Source: SZUA-547 sp963669315 (GTDB lineage: Bacteria; Pseudomonadota; Alphaproteobacteria; Rhodobacterales; Rhodobacteraceae). Taken from it: 64,000 bases of DNA. The stretch spans positions 2,046,001 to 2,110,000 of the forward strand of contig OY770021.1 in NCBI GenBank assembly GCA_963669315.1, written 5' to 3'. The notes under the pieces were generated by a model. The model saw only the letters and a list, made by a program, of their open reading frames with translations. It did no database searches and was not told where the DNA came from. The position numbers and the translations under genes were made by a program. Below are positions 1 to 8,532 of the stretch, piece by piece. Position 1 is the stretch's first letter. The number at the start of each line of letters is the position of its first letter.

Positions 1-711
1 AAGCGTCGGCGAAAAAGCTCGGCGCGAAGCGGTCGCGGCCCTATCGGCCGTCTTTTCCGATGGGCGTTCAAGTGGCTGTTCCGTCTGGCGGCGGTCGCGA
101 TGCTGCTGGTCGTCACATATCGCTATGTGAACCCGCCGATCACTTGGTTCATTCTGACCGAATGGGTGCGGCTGGGGGAAATCGAGCAGGACTGGAAAAG
201 CCTCGATGAGATCTCGCCCCATCTCGCGCGCGCCGTCGTCGCTGGGGAGGATGCGCGGTTCTGCGGCCATTACGGGCTGGATTTCACCGAGCTCGGAAAA
301 GCGATCGAAGCGGGTGGAAAGCGCGGCGCCTCCACGATCAGCCAGCAGACCGCCAAGAACGTGTTCCTCTGGCATGGCCGCAGCTTTGTCAGAAAAGGGC
401 TGGAGCTGGGCTTCACCGGCGCAATCGAATTCGTTTGGGGCAAACAGCGCATTGTCGAGGTCTATCTGAACGTCGCCGAAATGGGCGAGGGCGTGTTCGG
501 GGCGGAGGCCGCCGCGCAGCACTATTTCGGCGTTCCCGCGGCGGAGCTGAACCGTTCGCAGGCGGCACGGATCGCCGCGATCCTGCCAAGCCCGAAGAAG
601 CGCAGCGCCTCCAGCCCCAGCGGCTATGTGTGGGAACGCGCGGGCCAGATCGCGGGCGGGGCGGAGACGATCGAGGCCGAAGACCGGGATCGGTGCTTTT
701 TGACCTATTGA
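1..711 (+). CDS. mtgA: Monofunctional biosynthetic peptidoglycan transglycosylase (5' end outside window)
   Basis: A GT51 glycosyltransferase that polymerises lipid II into glycan strands on the periplasmic face of the inner membrane. The reading frame is open from base 1, so the true start lies before the window; an internal ATG at 100 would remove basic residues and part of the membrane helix. Visible in order: a basic stretch, one membrane segment (RLAAVAMLLVV), then the GT51 fold with the catalytic-glutamate motif VVAGEDARFCGHYGLD, the GASTISQQTAKN motif and KQRIVEVYLNVAEMG. No transpeptidase domain follows, which separates it from class A PBPs. The C-terminus looks complete. Confidence 0.93.
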   Translation, partial: KRRRKSSARSGRGPIGRLFRWAFKWLFRLAAVAMLLVVTYRYVNPPITWFILTEWVRLGEIEQDWKSLDEISPHLARAVVAGEDARFCGHYGLDFTELGKAIEAGGKRGASTISQQTAKNVFLWHGRSFVRKGLELGFTGAIEFVWGKQRIVEVYLNVAEMGEGVFGAEAAAQHYFGVPAAELNRSQAARIAAILPSPKKRSASSPSGYVWERAGQIAGGAETIEAEDRDRCFLTY

Positions 712-781
712 TCGCCGCCCTAACGACGAATGCTCGCCGCAATCGGTGTCTATCCCCTCGGAAAGCAGGGGATGAAAACAT

Positions 782-1669
782 ATGATCACGCGCCGGCGAT
801 TTCTGACCTCTTTCGCAGGGCCTCTCGCGGCGGGCCTGGCTTCTGGCGCTTATGCGCTGGCGATTGAGCCGGGCTGGCGATTGCGCACTGTCACCCATCG
901 ATTGCGGCCCGTTGGCTGGCCGGATGGCTTGCGGATGAGGATTGCGGCGCTGGCCGATCCGCATATGGGAGAGCCGCACATGCCGCTTTCCCGGCTGGAG
1001 CGGGTGGTGGAGAGAACCAATGCGCTGGCGCCGGACCTGACCGTGATTCTCGGCGATCTGGAGGCCGGCCACCAATTTGTCTCCCGGCCTGTTCCTATGC
1101 GCGACGCCGCCAAAGTTGTGGCGCAGTTGCGCGCTCCTCTCGGGGTCTGGTCAATCCTAGGCAATCACGACTGGTGGCATGACGACGCGGCGCAGAGGGC
1201 GGGCAGGGGGCCGACGCACATTGGCCGCGAGCTAGAACGGGCGGGTCTGCCGGTGTTGGAAAACGACTCCGTGCGCATGACCGCGCCTTCCGGCGCGCCG
1301 TTCTGGCTGGCGGGTCTCGGTGACCAGCTGGCGTTCCCGCATAAGGGATTCCGGGGCGTGGACGACATGCCGGCGACGTTGGCCCAAATCACCGACGACG
1401 CGCCCGCGATCCTTCTGGCGCATGAGCCGGACATCTTTCCGGAGGTTCCGAGCCGGTTCGCTTTGACGCTGTCAGGCCATACCCATGGCGGTCAGGTGAA
1501 TCTGCTGGGCTGGCGGCCCATCGTCCCGTCCCGCTTTGGCGATCGATACGCCTGGGGTCATGTGCGAGAGCGGGGGCGCGATCTGATCGTTTCGGGCGGG
1601 CTGGGGTGCTCGATACTGCCGGTTCGCTTTGGCGTTCCGCCCGAGATCACCGTGATTGAGCTGGGATGA
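782..1669 (+). CDS. Tat-exported metallophosphoesterase (YkuE-like)
   Basis: A calcineurin-like metallophosphoesterase of 295 residues. The N-terminus RRRFL followed by a hydrophobic stretch is a twin-arginine signal, so the enzyme probably acts in the periplasm. The binuclear metal site is visible as LADPHMG (residues 58-63), GD (91-92), GNHD (127-130) and, near the C-terminus, SGHTHGGQ. YkuE-type enzymes of this kind are thought to act on phospholipid or undecaprenyl-pyrophosphate-like substrates, but the substrate here is unknown. It follows mtgA by 70 bp on the same strand. The ATG at 782 is preceded by AGGGGA, a fair ribosome site. Confidence 0.85.
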   Translation: MITRRRFLTSFAGPLAAGLASGAYALAIEPGWRLRTVTHRLRPVGWPDGLRMRIAALADPHMGEPHMPLSRLERVVERTNALAPDLTVILGDLEAGHQFVSRPVPMRDAAKVVAQLRAPLGVWSILGNHDWWHDDAAQRAGRGPTHIGRELERAGLPVLENDSVRMTAPSGAPFWLAGLGDQLAFPHKGFRGVDDMPATLAQITDDAPAILLAHEPDIFPEVPSRFALTLSGHTHGGQVNLLGWRPIVPSRFGDRYAWGHVRERGRDLIVSGGLGCSILPVRFGVPPEITVIELG

Positions 1670-1752
1670 CGTTCGGGACGCCCGATGAGTGGTTGCAAAG
1701 CGGCGCGGAGGGCGGCATCTATCGCTCCTCAAGTTCACTATCCGGTTCGGTT

Positions 1753-2421
1753 ATGCGTCGTCTTTATCACCTTCCCCTCTCGCCCTTTTGTCGAAAGATC
1801 CGCCTCACCCTCGCCGAAAAGGGGATCGAGGTCGCTCTGATCGAGGAAAAGGTGTGGGAGCGCCCGATTGATTTCCTGCGCCTCAACCCCGCCTGTGCGG
1901 TGCCGGTTTATGTCGACCGGGACGGGCGGCCGATCGCGGATTCATCGGCGATCTTCGAGTATCTGGAGGAGACCGGGCCGGAGCCTCGCCTGCTGCCCGC
2001 CGATCCGGTGGAGCGGGCCGAGGCGCGTCGCCTGATCGCCTGGTTCGACGACAAGTTCCATCAGGAGGTCACCGCCAATCTGGTCTATGAGCGGGTGAAC
2101 AAGCGCTTGCGCGGCGCGGGCTATCCTGACAGCGCCAAGGTCAAGGCTGGCACCAAGAACATCAAGATTCACCTCGACTATGTCGGATGGCTGACCGAAA
2201 CGCGGAACTGGCTGGCGGGCGACAATCTGACCATCGCCGACTTCGCGGCGGCCGCGCATCTCTCATGCCTCGACTACTGCGGCGATGTGCCATGGGACCA
2301 TAATGAGCACGCGAAACACTGGTATGCGCGCGTTAAATCCCGCCCTGCCTTCAGAACCTTGCTGCAGGACCGGCTTCCAGGTTTTCCTCCGCCGGCTTCC
2401 TACGCCGATCTCGATTTCTGA
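1753..2421 (+). CDS. Glutathione S-transferase family protein
   Basis: A 222-residue two-domain GST. The N-terminal thioredoxin fold begins MRRLYHLPLSPFCRKIR, with the serine/cysteine-proline turn typical of bacterial GSTs, followed by the cis-proline (CAVPVYV) and the DSSAIFEYLEE glutathione-binding motif. The all-helical C-terminal domain contains LTIADFAAAAHLS, the usual N-capping box. I chose the ATG at 1753 because the fold begins there; an in-frame ATG at 1666 would add 29 unrelated residues. It probably conjugates or reduces electrophiles in the cytoplasm. The substrate cannot be read from sequence. Confidence 0.85.
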   Translation: MRRLYHLPLSPFCRKIRLTLAEKGIEVALIEEKVWERPIDFLRLNPACAVPVYVDRDGRPIADSSAIFEYLEETGPEPRLLPADPVERAEARRLIAWFDDKFHQEVTANLVYERVNKRLRGAGYPDSAKVKAGTKNIKIHLDYVGWLTETRNWLAGDNLTIADFAAAAHLSCLDYCGDVPWDHNEHAKHWYARVKSRPAFRTLLQDRLPGFPPPASYADLDF

Positions 2422-2463
2422 AAACCGCTCGCACGTATCCCGGTTTGCGTTAGGCTGCGTGGG

Positions 2464-3660
2464 ATGACGCGGACCGACTCAATTCTTCGCCGGATGCCGG
2501 ATGAGACGTCGCCAATGCAGATGCTTGGCGATGCGCTCGCGACGCACGCCTTTGATGTAGGCTTCGCCGATATCGGCGTCTGCGCGCCGGGCGATGTGGC
2601 CGAGGCGGGCGCAAAGCTACGCCACTGGGTTGACGAGGGGCGCCATGGCGACATGGCGTGGATGGCCGACCGGATCAATTGGCGCGCCGATCCGACCTCG
2701 CTTTGGCCCGAAGCGAAATCCGTCATCATGCTGGCGGAAAACTACGCGCCTGCGGAAGACCCATTGAAGCTGCTTGATTTGCCAGAGCGCGGGTCGATTT
2801 CCGTCTACGCCCGCAATCGCGACTACCATGACGTGGTTAAGAAAAGGCTGAAGCGGCTGGGGCGCTGGTTGATCGAAGAAGCGGCGCGTCGGGGCGAGAC
2901 GGCGGAGATCAAGGTGTTCGTCGACACCGCGCCGGTGATGGAGAAGCCGCTCGCGGAGGCGGCGGGGCTCGGCTGGCGGGGCAAGCACACCAATTTGGTC
3001 AGCCGGAAACTCGGATCTTGGTTCTTTCTGGGGGCCATCTTCACGACTCTGGACTTGCCGAAATTCACTGCGGAGAGGGATCATTGCGGCACCTGCCGGC
3101 GTTGCCTCGACATCTGCCCGACGGCCGCGTTCCCAGCGCCTTATCAGCTGGATGCCGAACGCTGCATTTCCTACCTGACGATCGAGCTGAAGGGGCCGAT
3201 CCCACGAGAGATGCGGCCGCTGATGGGCAACCGGATCTACGGCTGCGACGATTGTCTGGCAGTCTGCCCATGGAACCGGTTCGCACGGGCCGCGCAGGAA
3301 CACGCCTACTGGTCGCGGGTCGAACTCAGCCGACCGATGCTGACTCATCTCGCCGGGCTGGACGATGTCGGGTTTAGGGCGGTGTTCTCGGGCTCCCCGA
3401 TCAAGCGGATCGGCCGCGACCGATTCTTGCGCAACGTATTGACCGCCATAGGAAATTCACGAGATCTAGGGCTGGCTCGGGCGGCGATGGCGCGGTTGGA
3501 TGACGCCTCTCCGCTGGTGCGTGGCGCGGCGATCTGGGCGCTGTCGCGCCTCTTGTCCTACGTCGAGTTGAAGGCGATGGCGACTGAGGATGTGGACCCG
3601 GCGGTGGCCGAAGAATGGCGGCTGAGTCTGGCCGAATGCGCCGCGCGCGAGGCGGCCTAG
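2464..3660 (+). CDS. queG: Epoxyqueuosine reductase
   Basis: Catalyses the last step of queuosine synthesis, reducing epoxyqueuosine in tRNA wobble position 34 with cobalamin and two [4Fe-4S] clusters. The two ferredoxin-like cysteine sets are clear: HCGTCRRCLDICP, a further cysteine at AERCISYL, and YGCDDCLAVCPWNRFA. Upstream, FVDTAPVMEKPLAEAAGLGW is the QueG signature around the catalytic aspartate. The C-terminus carries HEAT-like helices (LVRGAAIWALSRLL). The length of 398 is slightly long; starts at 2494 or 2515 are also possible. It ends 3 bp before the convergent TPR gene. Confidence 0.93.
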   Translation: MTRTDSILRRMPDETSPMQMLGDALATHAFDVGFADIGVCAPGDVAEAGAKLRHWVDEGRHGDMAWMADRINWRADPTSLWPEAKSVIMLAENYAPAEDPLKLLDLPERGSISVYARNRDYHDVVKKRLKRLGRWLIEEAARRGETAEIKVFVDTAPVMEKPLAEAAGLGWRGKHTNLVSRKLGSWFFLGAIFTTLDLPKFTAERDHCGTCRRCLDICPTAAFPAPYQLDAERCISYLTIELKGPIPREMRPLMGNRIYGCDDCLAVCPWNRFARAAQEHAYWSRVELSRPMLTHLAGLDDVGFRAVFSGSPIKRIGRDRFLRNVLTAIGNSRDLGLARAAMARLDDASPLVRGAAIWALSRLLSYVELKAMATEDVDPAVAEEWRLSLAECAAREAA

Positions 3661-3663
3661 GCG

Positions 3664-4395
3664 CTACTCGGTCGCTATCTTCTCAAGGCTCATGCGCGCC
3701 ATGCCGCCGCTGGCGCCGTCCGGGTCGAGGCGGATCGCCTCCATCCAGGTATCCTTCGCAGCGTCGGTCTGGCCCATCTCCGCCTGCGCGGCCCCCAATT
3801 CGAACCAACCTGCGGCGAGTTTCGGATTCGCCTTGATCGCCGCCTCGGCGTCGGTCTTCGCCTGGTCCAGATCACCAAGCCGACGGCGCGCCGCCGCCCG
3901 CAGCGCCAGTCTTTGCGCGTTATCCGGCTCAATCGCCAGAGAGGAGTTCAGATCGATCAGCGCCGCGTTCCAATCCTCATCCGCCGCGGCCAGCAGCGCG
4001 CGAATCTCCAGCAGCGCCGCGTTCCGGGGCGCGAGAGTAAGCGCCTGATTGATCGAAACATTGGCCGCGTCGAGCTGGCCGGATTCGCGCCACAACTCGG
4101 CGGCTTGCCCCAGCACTTCGCCTCGGGCCTGATCGGGCAGAGCGCCGTGGCGGGCCAACTCGTCCAGCTTCTGCGCGGCGCTGGCGGTCGCGCCCATCGC
4201 GTCCAGTGCGGCCGCCTCGCAATGCAGCGCCGCGTCTCCTCCGCCGAACCGCTCCCACCGCGCGGCTTCCTCCCGCGCGCGCTCCGGCGATTGCTGGACC
4301 AGCGCAAGGCAATCCTCATATGTGCGCACCTCTTGCGCCTCGACCGACAGCGTCAGGGCGATAAACGCGAGAAGGGCGGGGATTGATGCTCGCAT
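3664..4395 (-). CDS. Exported TPR-repeat protein of unknown function
   Basis: A 243-residue protein with a Sec signal peptide (cleavage likely after SVEA, near residue 20) and at least three tetratricopeptide repeats, for example around DAANVSINQALTLAPRNAALL, LIDLNSSLAIEPDNAQRLAL and KTDAEAAIKANPKLAAGWFELG. TPR domains bind partner proteins, so a periplasmic scaffold or chaperone-like role is plausible, but no specific function can be assigned. It lies convergent to queG and is divergent from the epimerase gene, with about 60 bp between their 5' ends. Confidence 0.75.
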   Translation of the reverse strand: MRASIPALLAFIALTLSVEAQEVRTYEDCLALVQQSPERAREEAARWERFGGGDAALHCEAAALDAMGATASAAQKLDELARHGALPDQARGEVLGQAAELWRESGQLDAANVSINQALTLAPRNAALLEIRALLAAADEDWNAALIDLNSSLAIEPDNAQRLALRAAARRRLGDLDQAKTDAEAAIKANPKLAAGWFELGAAQAEMGQTDAAKDTWMEAIRLDPDGASGGMARMSLEKIATE

Positions 4396-4454
4396 CCTGG
4401 GCTGCTCCGTCTAAGCTGCGTCTCTGATCGGATGATGGCAGGTTTGCGCGGCGA

Positions 4455-5360
4455 GTGCGGCGAGAAAATGAAGATGAGGGCGATTTGACCGGCGTTTTAT
4501 TGAGTTTCGGCCATGGATATTCTGCGGCCGCGCTGGCGCGGCGGCTGATCCCGGCGGGCTGGCGGGTACTTGGGACGACGCGCAAGCCCGAGAAAATGGA
4601 GGCGATCGCAGCCACCGGCGTCGAGCCGCTGCAATGGCCGTTGGACGATCCCGCGGCCGCGCTGGATCAGGCCACGCATCTGTTGATCTCCACCGTGCCG
4701 GGCGAGGAAGGCGATCCCGTTCTCGCCGCGTGCCGCGACGCCATCGCCGCCGGAGCGGAACGGTTCCAGTGGGTCGGGTATCTGTCCACCACCGGCGTCT
4801 ATGGCGACCGGCAAGGCGGCTGGGTGACGGAGGAGGACGCTCTGACCCCGGCGACAAGGCGCGGTGAGATGCGCGTGGCGGCCGAGGCCGAATGGCGCGC
4901 GCTTCACTCAGCGCATGGCCTGCCGCTGCAAATCTTTCGCCTCGCGGGCATCTATGGTCCGGGGCGCGGGCCGTTCGCCAAGGTGCGGGCGGGGACCGCC
5001 CGGCGGATCGTAAAGCCGGGACAGGTGTTCAGCCGCATCCATGTGGAGGATATCGCGCGTGTGCTGAAGGCCTCGATCAGCCATCCCAATTCAGGCGCGG
5101 TCTATAATGTCTGCGACGATGACCCTGCCCCACCCGAGGACGTGATCGCGCACGCCGCAGAGTTGCTCGGCCTGCCGGTCCCGCCCGCGATCCCGATTGA
5201 GGACGCGGATATGAGCCCGATGGCGCGCAGTTTTTACGCGGAATCGAAGCGAGTCTCGAACGCGCGGATCAAGCGGGAGCTGGGCGTTGAGCTTCGCTAT
5301 CCCGACTATCGGTCCGGGCTGCGGGCGTTGCTGGATGAGGAGAGCGGCGCGGCAGTTTAA
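4455..5360 (+). CDS. NAD(P)-binding epimerase/dehydratase-like protein (YeeZ type)
   Basis: An extended-SDR relative of about 290-301 residues. The nucleotide-binding N-terminus is shortened (LLSFGHGYSAAALARRL instead of a full GxxGxxG), and the body carries YLSTTGVYGDRQGGWVTE, FRLAGIYGPGRGPF and FSRIHVEDIARVL, all typical of the YeeZ/GalE-like group. The real start may be the TTG at 4485 (LTGVLLSFGHG), because the first ten residues of the ATG frame look non-native. The enzyme probably acts on a nucleotide-linked or other small substrate in the cytoplasm. Its stop codon overlaps that of the convergent mscS gene within the palindrome TTAA at 5357-5360. Confidence 0.78.
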   Translation: MRRENEDEGDLTGVLLSFGHGYSAAALARRLIPAGWRVLGTTRKPEKMEAIAATGVEPLQWPLDDPAAALDQATHLLISTVPGEEGDPVLAACRDAIAAGAERFQWVGYLSTTGVYGDRQGGWVTEEDALTPATRRGEMRVAAEAEWRALHSAHGLPLQIFRLAGIYGPGRGPFAKVRAGTARRIVKPGQVFSRIHVEDIARVLKASISHPNSGAVYNVCDDDPAPPEDVIAHAAELLGLPVPPAIPIEDADMSPMARSFYAESKRVSNARIKRELGVELRYPDYRSGLRALLDEESGAAV

Positions 5361-7663
5361 GACCCTGGCCCGCCTCCGCCCGTTGATCCCGACGACTGCA
5401 GCGCCGCGCGTTGCTGAGCCGCCGTTTGCGCGGCCGCCGCCGCTTGATCCGTCGCCGCGATCGCGCCGCCGCCCTCTTCCTTGTCGTCGCCACTGGCGGC
5501 CCCCGAATCGACGAAGACGCGCGGCGTGGAGAACTCGATGCCATTGTCGACAAAGGCTTGCTTGATCTTGGTGTAGGCGTCACGGCGGATCAGGAACTGC
5601 TCGCCTGGCTTGGACATGAACTTCACGCCGATCACAAAGCCCAGGTCGTCAACCCGGACCACGCCCTGCGATTTGACCGGCGCGATGAAATGGTGGCCGT
5701 ATTGCTCGTTCGCGAGCATGCCCTGGCCGACCTCCTTGATCAGTTTGCGCACTTTCTCGACATCCGTGTCGTGCGGGACGTGCAGTTCGAACTTAATCTT
5801 CACCCAATCGCGGCTGTGATTCTGGATCGTGCCGAGGTCGCCAAACGGAATGGTGTAGAGCGGCCCCCGGTGGTGGCGCAGGACGACGGAGCGGAGCGAA
5901 ATTTTCTCAACCACGCCCTTGCCCGGACCCGCGGTGATGTATTCGCCCGTCCGAAACGCGTCTTCATAGAGATAGAGCGCGCCCGAGATCACATCCTTGA
6001 CCATCTGCTGCGCGCCGAACCCGACTGCGAGGCCAATGACGCCTGCGCCCGCCAGAAGCGGCCCGATGGCGATGCCCATGGCCGAAAGCGCGGTCATGAT
6101 CGCGACCGTCCAGATCACCGTCATGGCGACCATGCGGATCACCGGCAGAACGGTCTCCATGCGGGACCCCTGCTTGCCGAATCCTTCGCCGCTGGCGTCC
6201 TCTTCCTCTTCATCCTTTTGCGGACTTTTCATGTCGATCAGCGCCGCGACGCCTTGCCAGACTGACCAGCCAACGATCATGACGGCCATGGCGCTGACCA
6301 GAGAGGGGATCATTTTTCCGGCGAAGCCTTCGCCAGAGCGCGTGAACGGGTCGATATTCCAGGCCAATAGGACCAGGGCGGTAGCGCCTATTAGGACAGC
6401 GCCATGGCCCAAGGCCTTCAGCGCGCTCGCCATGCCGATCCTGTCCGCGACATTCGATTCCCAGGCGAAATCGATCGGCGCCGGCTCGGCCGGAGGTTCG
6501 AGGCCTTCAGCCTCCGCTTTGGCGACCGCCTCCTCATGGGCCGCTTTCGCGCTCCGCGCCGTCTCGGCCGCCTCATCGCGGGCGGCTTCCCTCGCCTCGT
6601 CGTCTGCGTCGCGGATACGATCCATCCACTCGCCAAACAGCGAGTCGCAGGCGCCGATCAGGAACGGCGCGAAAATCAGAATGAGGAAAGAATAGCTGGA
6701 GGATTGGGTCGCGCCGCCGCCGCCATCCGAGGCCAGAGAGGCCGATACCCGCGTCGCGTTGTTGATCAACGAAAACATCGCATAGATCACGTGCCAACCG
6801 CCGGCGAACAACACGACGCCTTTGCTGAGCGAACCGTCGCTGTGCTGGAACGTGTCACGGATCATCTGCGCCACAGGCCGCCGGATCGCGAAGAAGTAGG
6901 AAAACACCGTGACCAGAAGGACCACCGAGCCGAATATGACCACCAGCTTGGCGGACGGACCCGCCTGGACGACCGTGGCGACAAACCCGGTAGTAGAGGT
7001 GACTGCGGCCAGGATCGTCAAAATCACATAGTTTGCGCGGCGGATGAACGCGCCATCCTCATCCGAGAGCGGAACCATGCGCCGCCGGGCGTCCTGTGAG
7101 CCCGAGAGGAATTCGAGAATGTTGAAATAGACGCGGGCGCTGAAGATCGCCCAACCCAGCGGGCTACCGAATTCGCCGACGGTCGGATCCTTGGGCAGGG
7201 CGATATTGGCACCGATGCGCACGAAAATGTAGAACAGCAGCAGGGCGAACGCCCGTCCTGCCAGCCAGCGAAGCGCGGTTTTCAGGCGCACCGAGAACAG
7301 CGCATTGGGGTCGGCGTCCGGTCCGGGCCGGAACCACGGCATGGCCAGGACCATTACTCCGCGTTCCAGGGCGTAGGCGACGATCAGGACCAGAACGAGC
7401 GTCAGAAGCGCCATCGCTCCACCGCCATCGGTCGCCGCCTGCAACGCGGCCCACCAGCGGTCGGTCGAGGCGGGAAGATCGGGCGCGGCTTCGACCGCCG
7501 CGCGAAGATTCGCCTCGACCGACGCCGCCGCACTCGCGTCGTCAGCCGCTGCGGTCGTGATATCAAGTGCGGCGCCTGAAAGGTCCAGCGCCTCCAGCAC
7601 GTCGTCGCGTGTCGCGGGATCCATATCCGCAGGCAGGGTGATTGTGATGGCGCCGTCGGCCAT
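5357..7663 (-). CDS. Large MscS-family mechanosensitive channel
   Basis: A 768-residue inner-membrane channel. The long N-terminal part has several membrane helices (for example residues 83-105) and a charged, alanine/glutamate-rich stretch that is probably a coiled coil (DEAREAARDEAAETARSAK). The C-terminal third is the MscS core: the pore helix region AGAGVIGLAVGFGAQQMVKDVISG, then the beta domain (SLRSVVLRHHRGPLYTIPFGDLG) and the alpha/beta vestibule. It opens under membrane tension during osmotic downshift. Long relatives often begin with a signal peptide; none is visible here, and the frame is closed by a stop 34 codons upstream of the ATG. The C-terminal tail is Ala/Gln/Gly rich. Confidence 0.87.
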   Translation of the reverse strand: MADGAITITLPADMDPATRDDVLEALDLSGAALDITTAAADDASAAASVEANLRAAVEAAPDLPASTDRWWAALQAATDGGGAMALLTLVLVLIVAYALERGVMVLAMPWFRPGPDADPNALFSVRLKTALRWLAGRAFALLLFYIFVRIGANIALPKDPTVGEFGSPLGWAIFSARVYFNILEFLSGSQDARRRMVPLSDEDGAFIRRANYVILTILAAVTSTTGFVATVVQAGPSAKLVVIFGSVVLLVTVFSYFFAIRRPVAQMIRDTFQHSDGSLSKGVVLFAGGWHVIYAMFSLINNATRVSASLASDGGGGATQSSSYSFLILIFAPFLIGACDSLFGEWMDRIRDADDEAREAARDEAAETARSAKAAHEEAVAKAEAEGLEPPAEPAPIDFAWESNVADRIGMASALKALGHGAVLIGATALVLLAWNIDPFTRSGEGFAGKMIPSLVSAMAVMIVGWSVWQGVAALIDMKSPQKDEEEEDASGEGFGKQGSRMETVLPVIRMVAMTVIWTVAIMTALSAMGIAIGPLLAGAGVIGLAVGFGAQQMVKDVISGALYLYEDAFRTGEYITAGPGKGVVEKISLRSVVLRHHRGPLYTIPFGDLGTIQNHSRDWVKIKFELHVPHDTDVEKVRKLIKEVGQGMLANEQYGHHFIAPVKSQGVVRVDDLGFVIGVKFMSKPGEQFLIRRDAYTKIKQAFVDNGIEFSTPRVFVDSGAASGDDKEEGGGAIAATDQAAAAAQTAAQQRAALQSSGSTGGGGPGS

Positions 7664-7737
7664 GGGTCGATCCTTCGTTCTTTTCCAGACGGCCGGATTG
7701 CGCGATCCGGCTCAAACCATTTCCGGTTGTTATAGCG

Positions 7738-8532
7738 TCAATTGATGGCGCCGGTCACTTCTTCGATCGCGGTCTTGATGATTTCGATCTCGCGCTGTTC
7801 TGAAAACCGGTGATCCGCACCCTTCACAAGCTGCAATCGCGCGTCCGGCGAGTCCATATGCGCCAGCAGACGCAACGCCACCTCGGGCTTGACGTCGATA
7901 TCCTCGGTTCCCTGTAACAGGCGGACTGGGAACGGCAGTGAAAGCGGCTCTCGCAGCACCAGATTATCGCGGCCATCCTCGATCAGGCGGCGGGTGATGA
8001 CGTATGGCTCGTCAGAGTAATCCGAGGGCAGCTCCACCCGGCCGCGCTCAGCCAGCTCCGTCTTTTGGGCGTCCGTGAAGTCGGCCCACATCGAATCCTC
8101 GGTGAAGTCCGGCGCCGCTGCGATCCCGATCAGCGCGGCGACCTTATTCGGCATGCGCCTGGCCAGCAGCAGCGAGACCCAGCCGCCCATGGAGGAGCCA
8201 ACCAGGATCTGCGGCCCTGTCGTCAGCTGGCCGACCGCGTCCATCGCGTCCAATGCCCAGTCGCCGATGGAGCCGTCCAGAAATTCGCCGGAGCTTTTGC
8301 CGTGCCCGGTGTAATCGAAGCGTAGAAAGGTCCGCCCGCCGGCCTTCGCCCATTCCTCCAGCGCTAGCGCCTTGGTTCCGTCCATGTCCGAGCGGAAACC
8401 GCCAAGAAAAACCACGCCGGGCGCATTCGCGCCCTCGCCGCGACCTTCGGTTCTGTGATAGGCGAGTTTTCGGCCATCCGGCAGAACCAGTTCGGAGGGC
8501 GGTGCGGAATCTGGGGTGGCGCCGAGGGTCAT
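7738..8532 (-). CDS. Alpha/beta hydrolase (ABHD10-like esterase/thioesterase)
   Basis: A 264-residue serine hydrolase. The nucleophile elbow is GSSMGGW, the acid is in LLQGTEDIDV and the histidine in KGADHRFS, in the expected order. FLRFDYTGHGKSSGEF is the oxyanion-loop region. The closest match by memory is the ABHD10-type family common in Rhodobacteraceae, whose eukaryotic members remove acyl groups from proteins or glucuronides; the substrate here is unknown. The frame stays open upstream to 8985, but that extension is antisense to the glycosyltransferase and has no family similarity. The chosen ATG (8530-8532) shares the bases CATG with the divergent glycosyltransferase start. Confidence 0.85.
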   Translation of the reverse strand: MTLGATPDSAPPSELVLPDGRKLAYHRTEGRGEGANAPGVVFLGGFRSDMDGTKALALEEWAKAGGRTFLRFDYTGHGKSSGEFLDGSIGDWALDAMDAVGQLTTGPQILVGSSMGGWVSLLLARRMPNKVAALIGIAAAPDFTEDSMWADFTDAQKTELAERGRVELPSDYSDEPYVITRRLIEDGRDNLVLREPLSLPFPVRLLQGTEDIDVKPEVALRLLAHMDSPDARLQLVKGADHRFSEQREIEIIKTAIEEVTGAIN

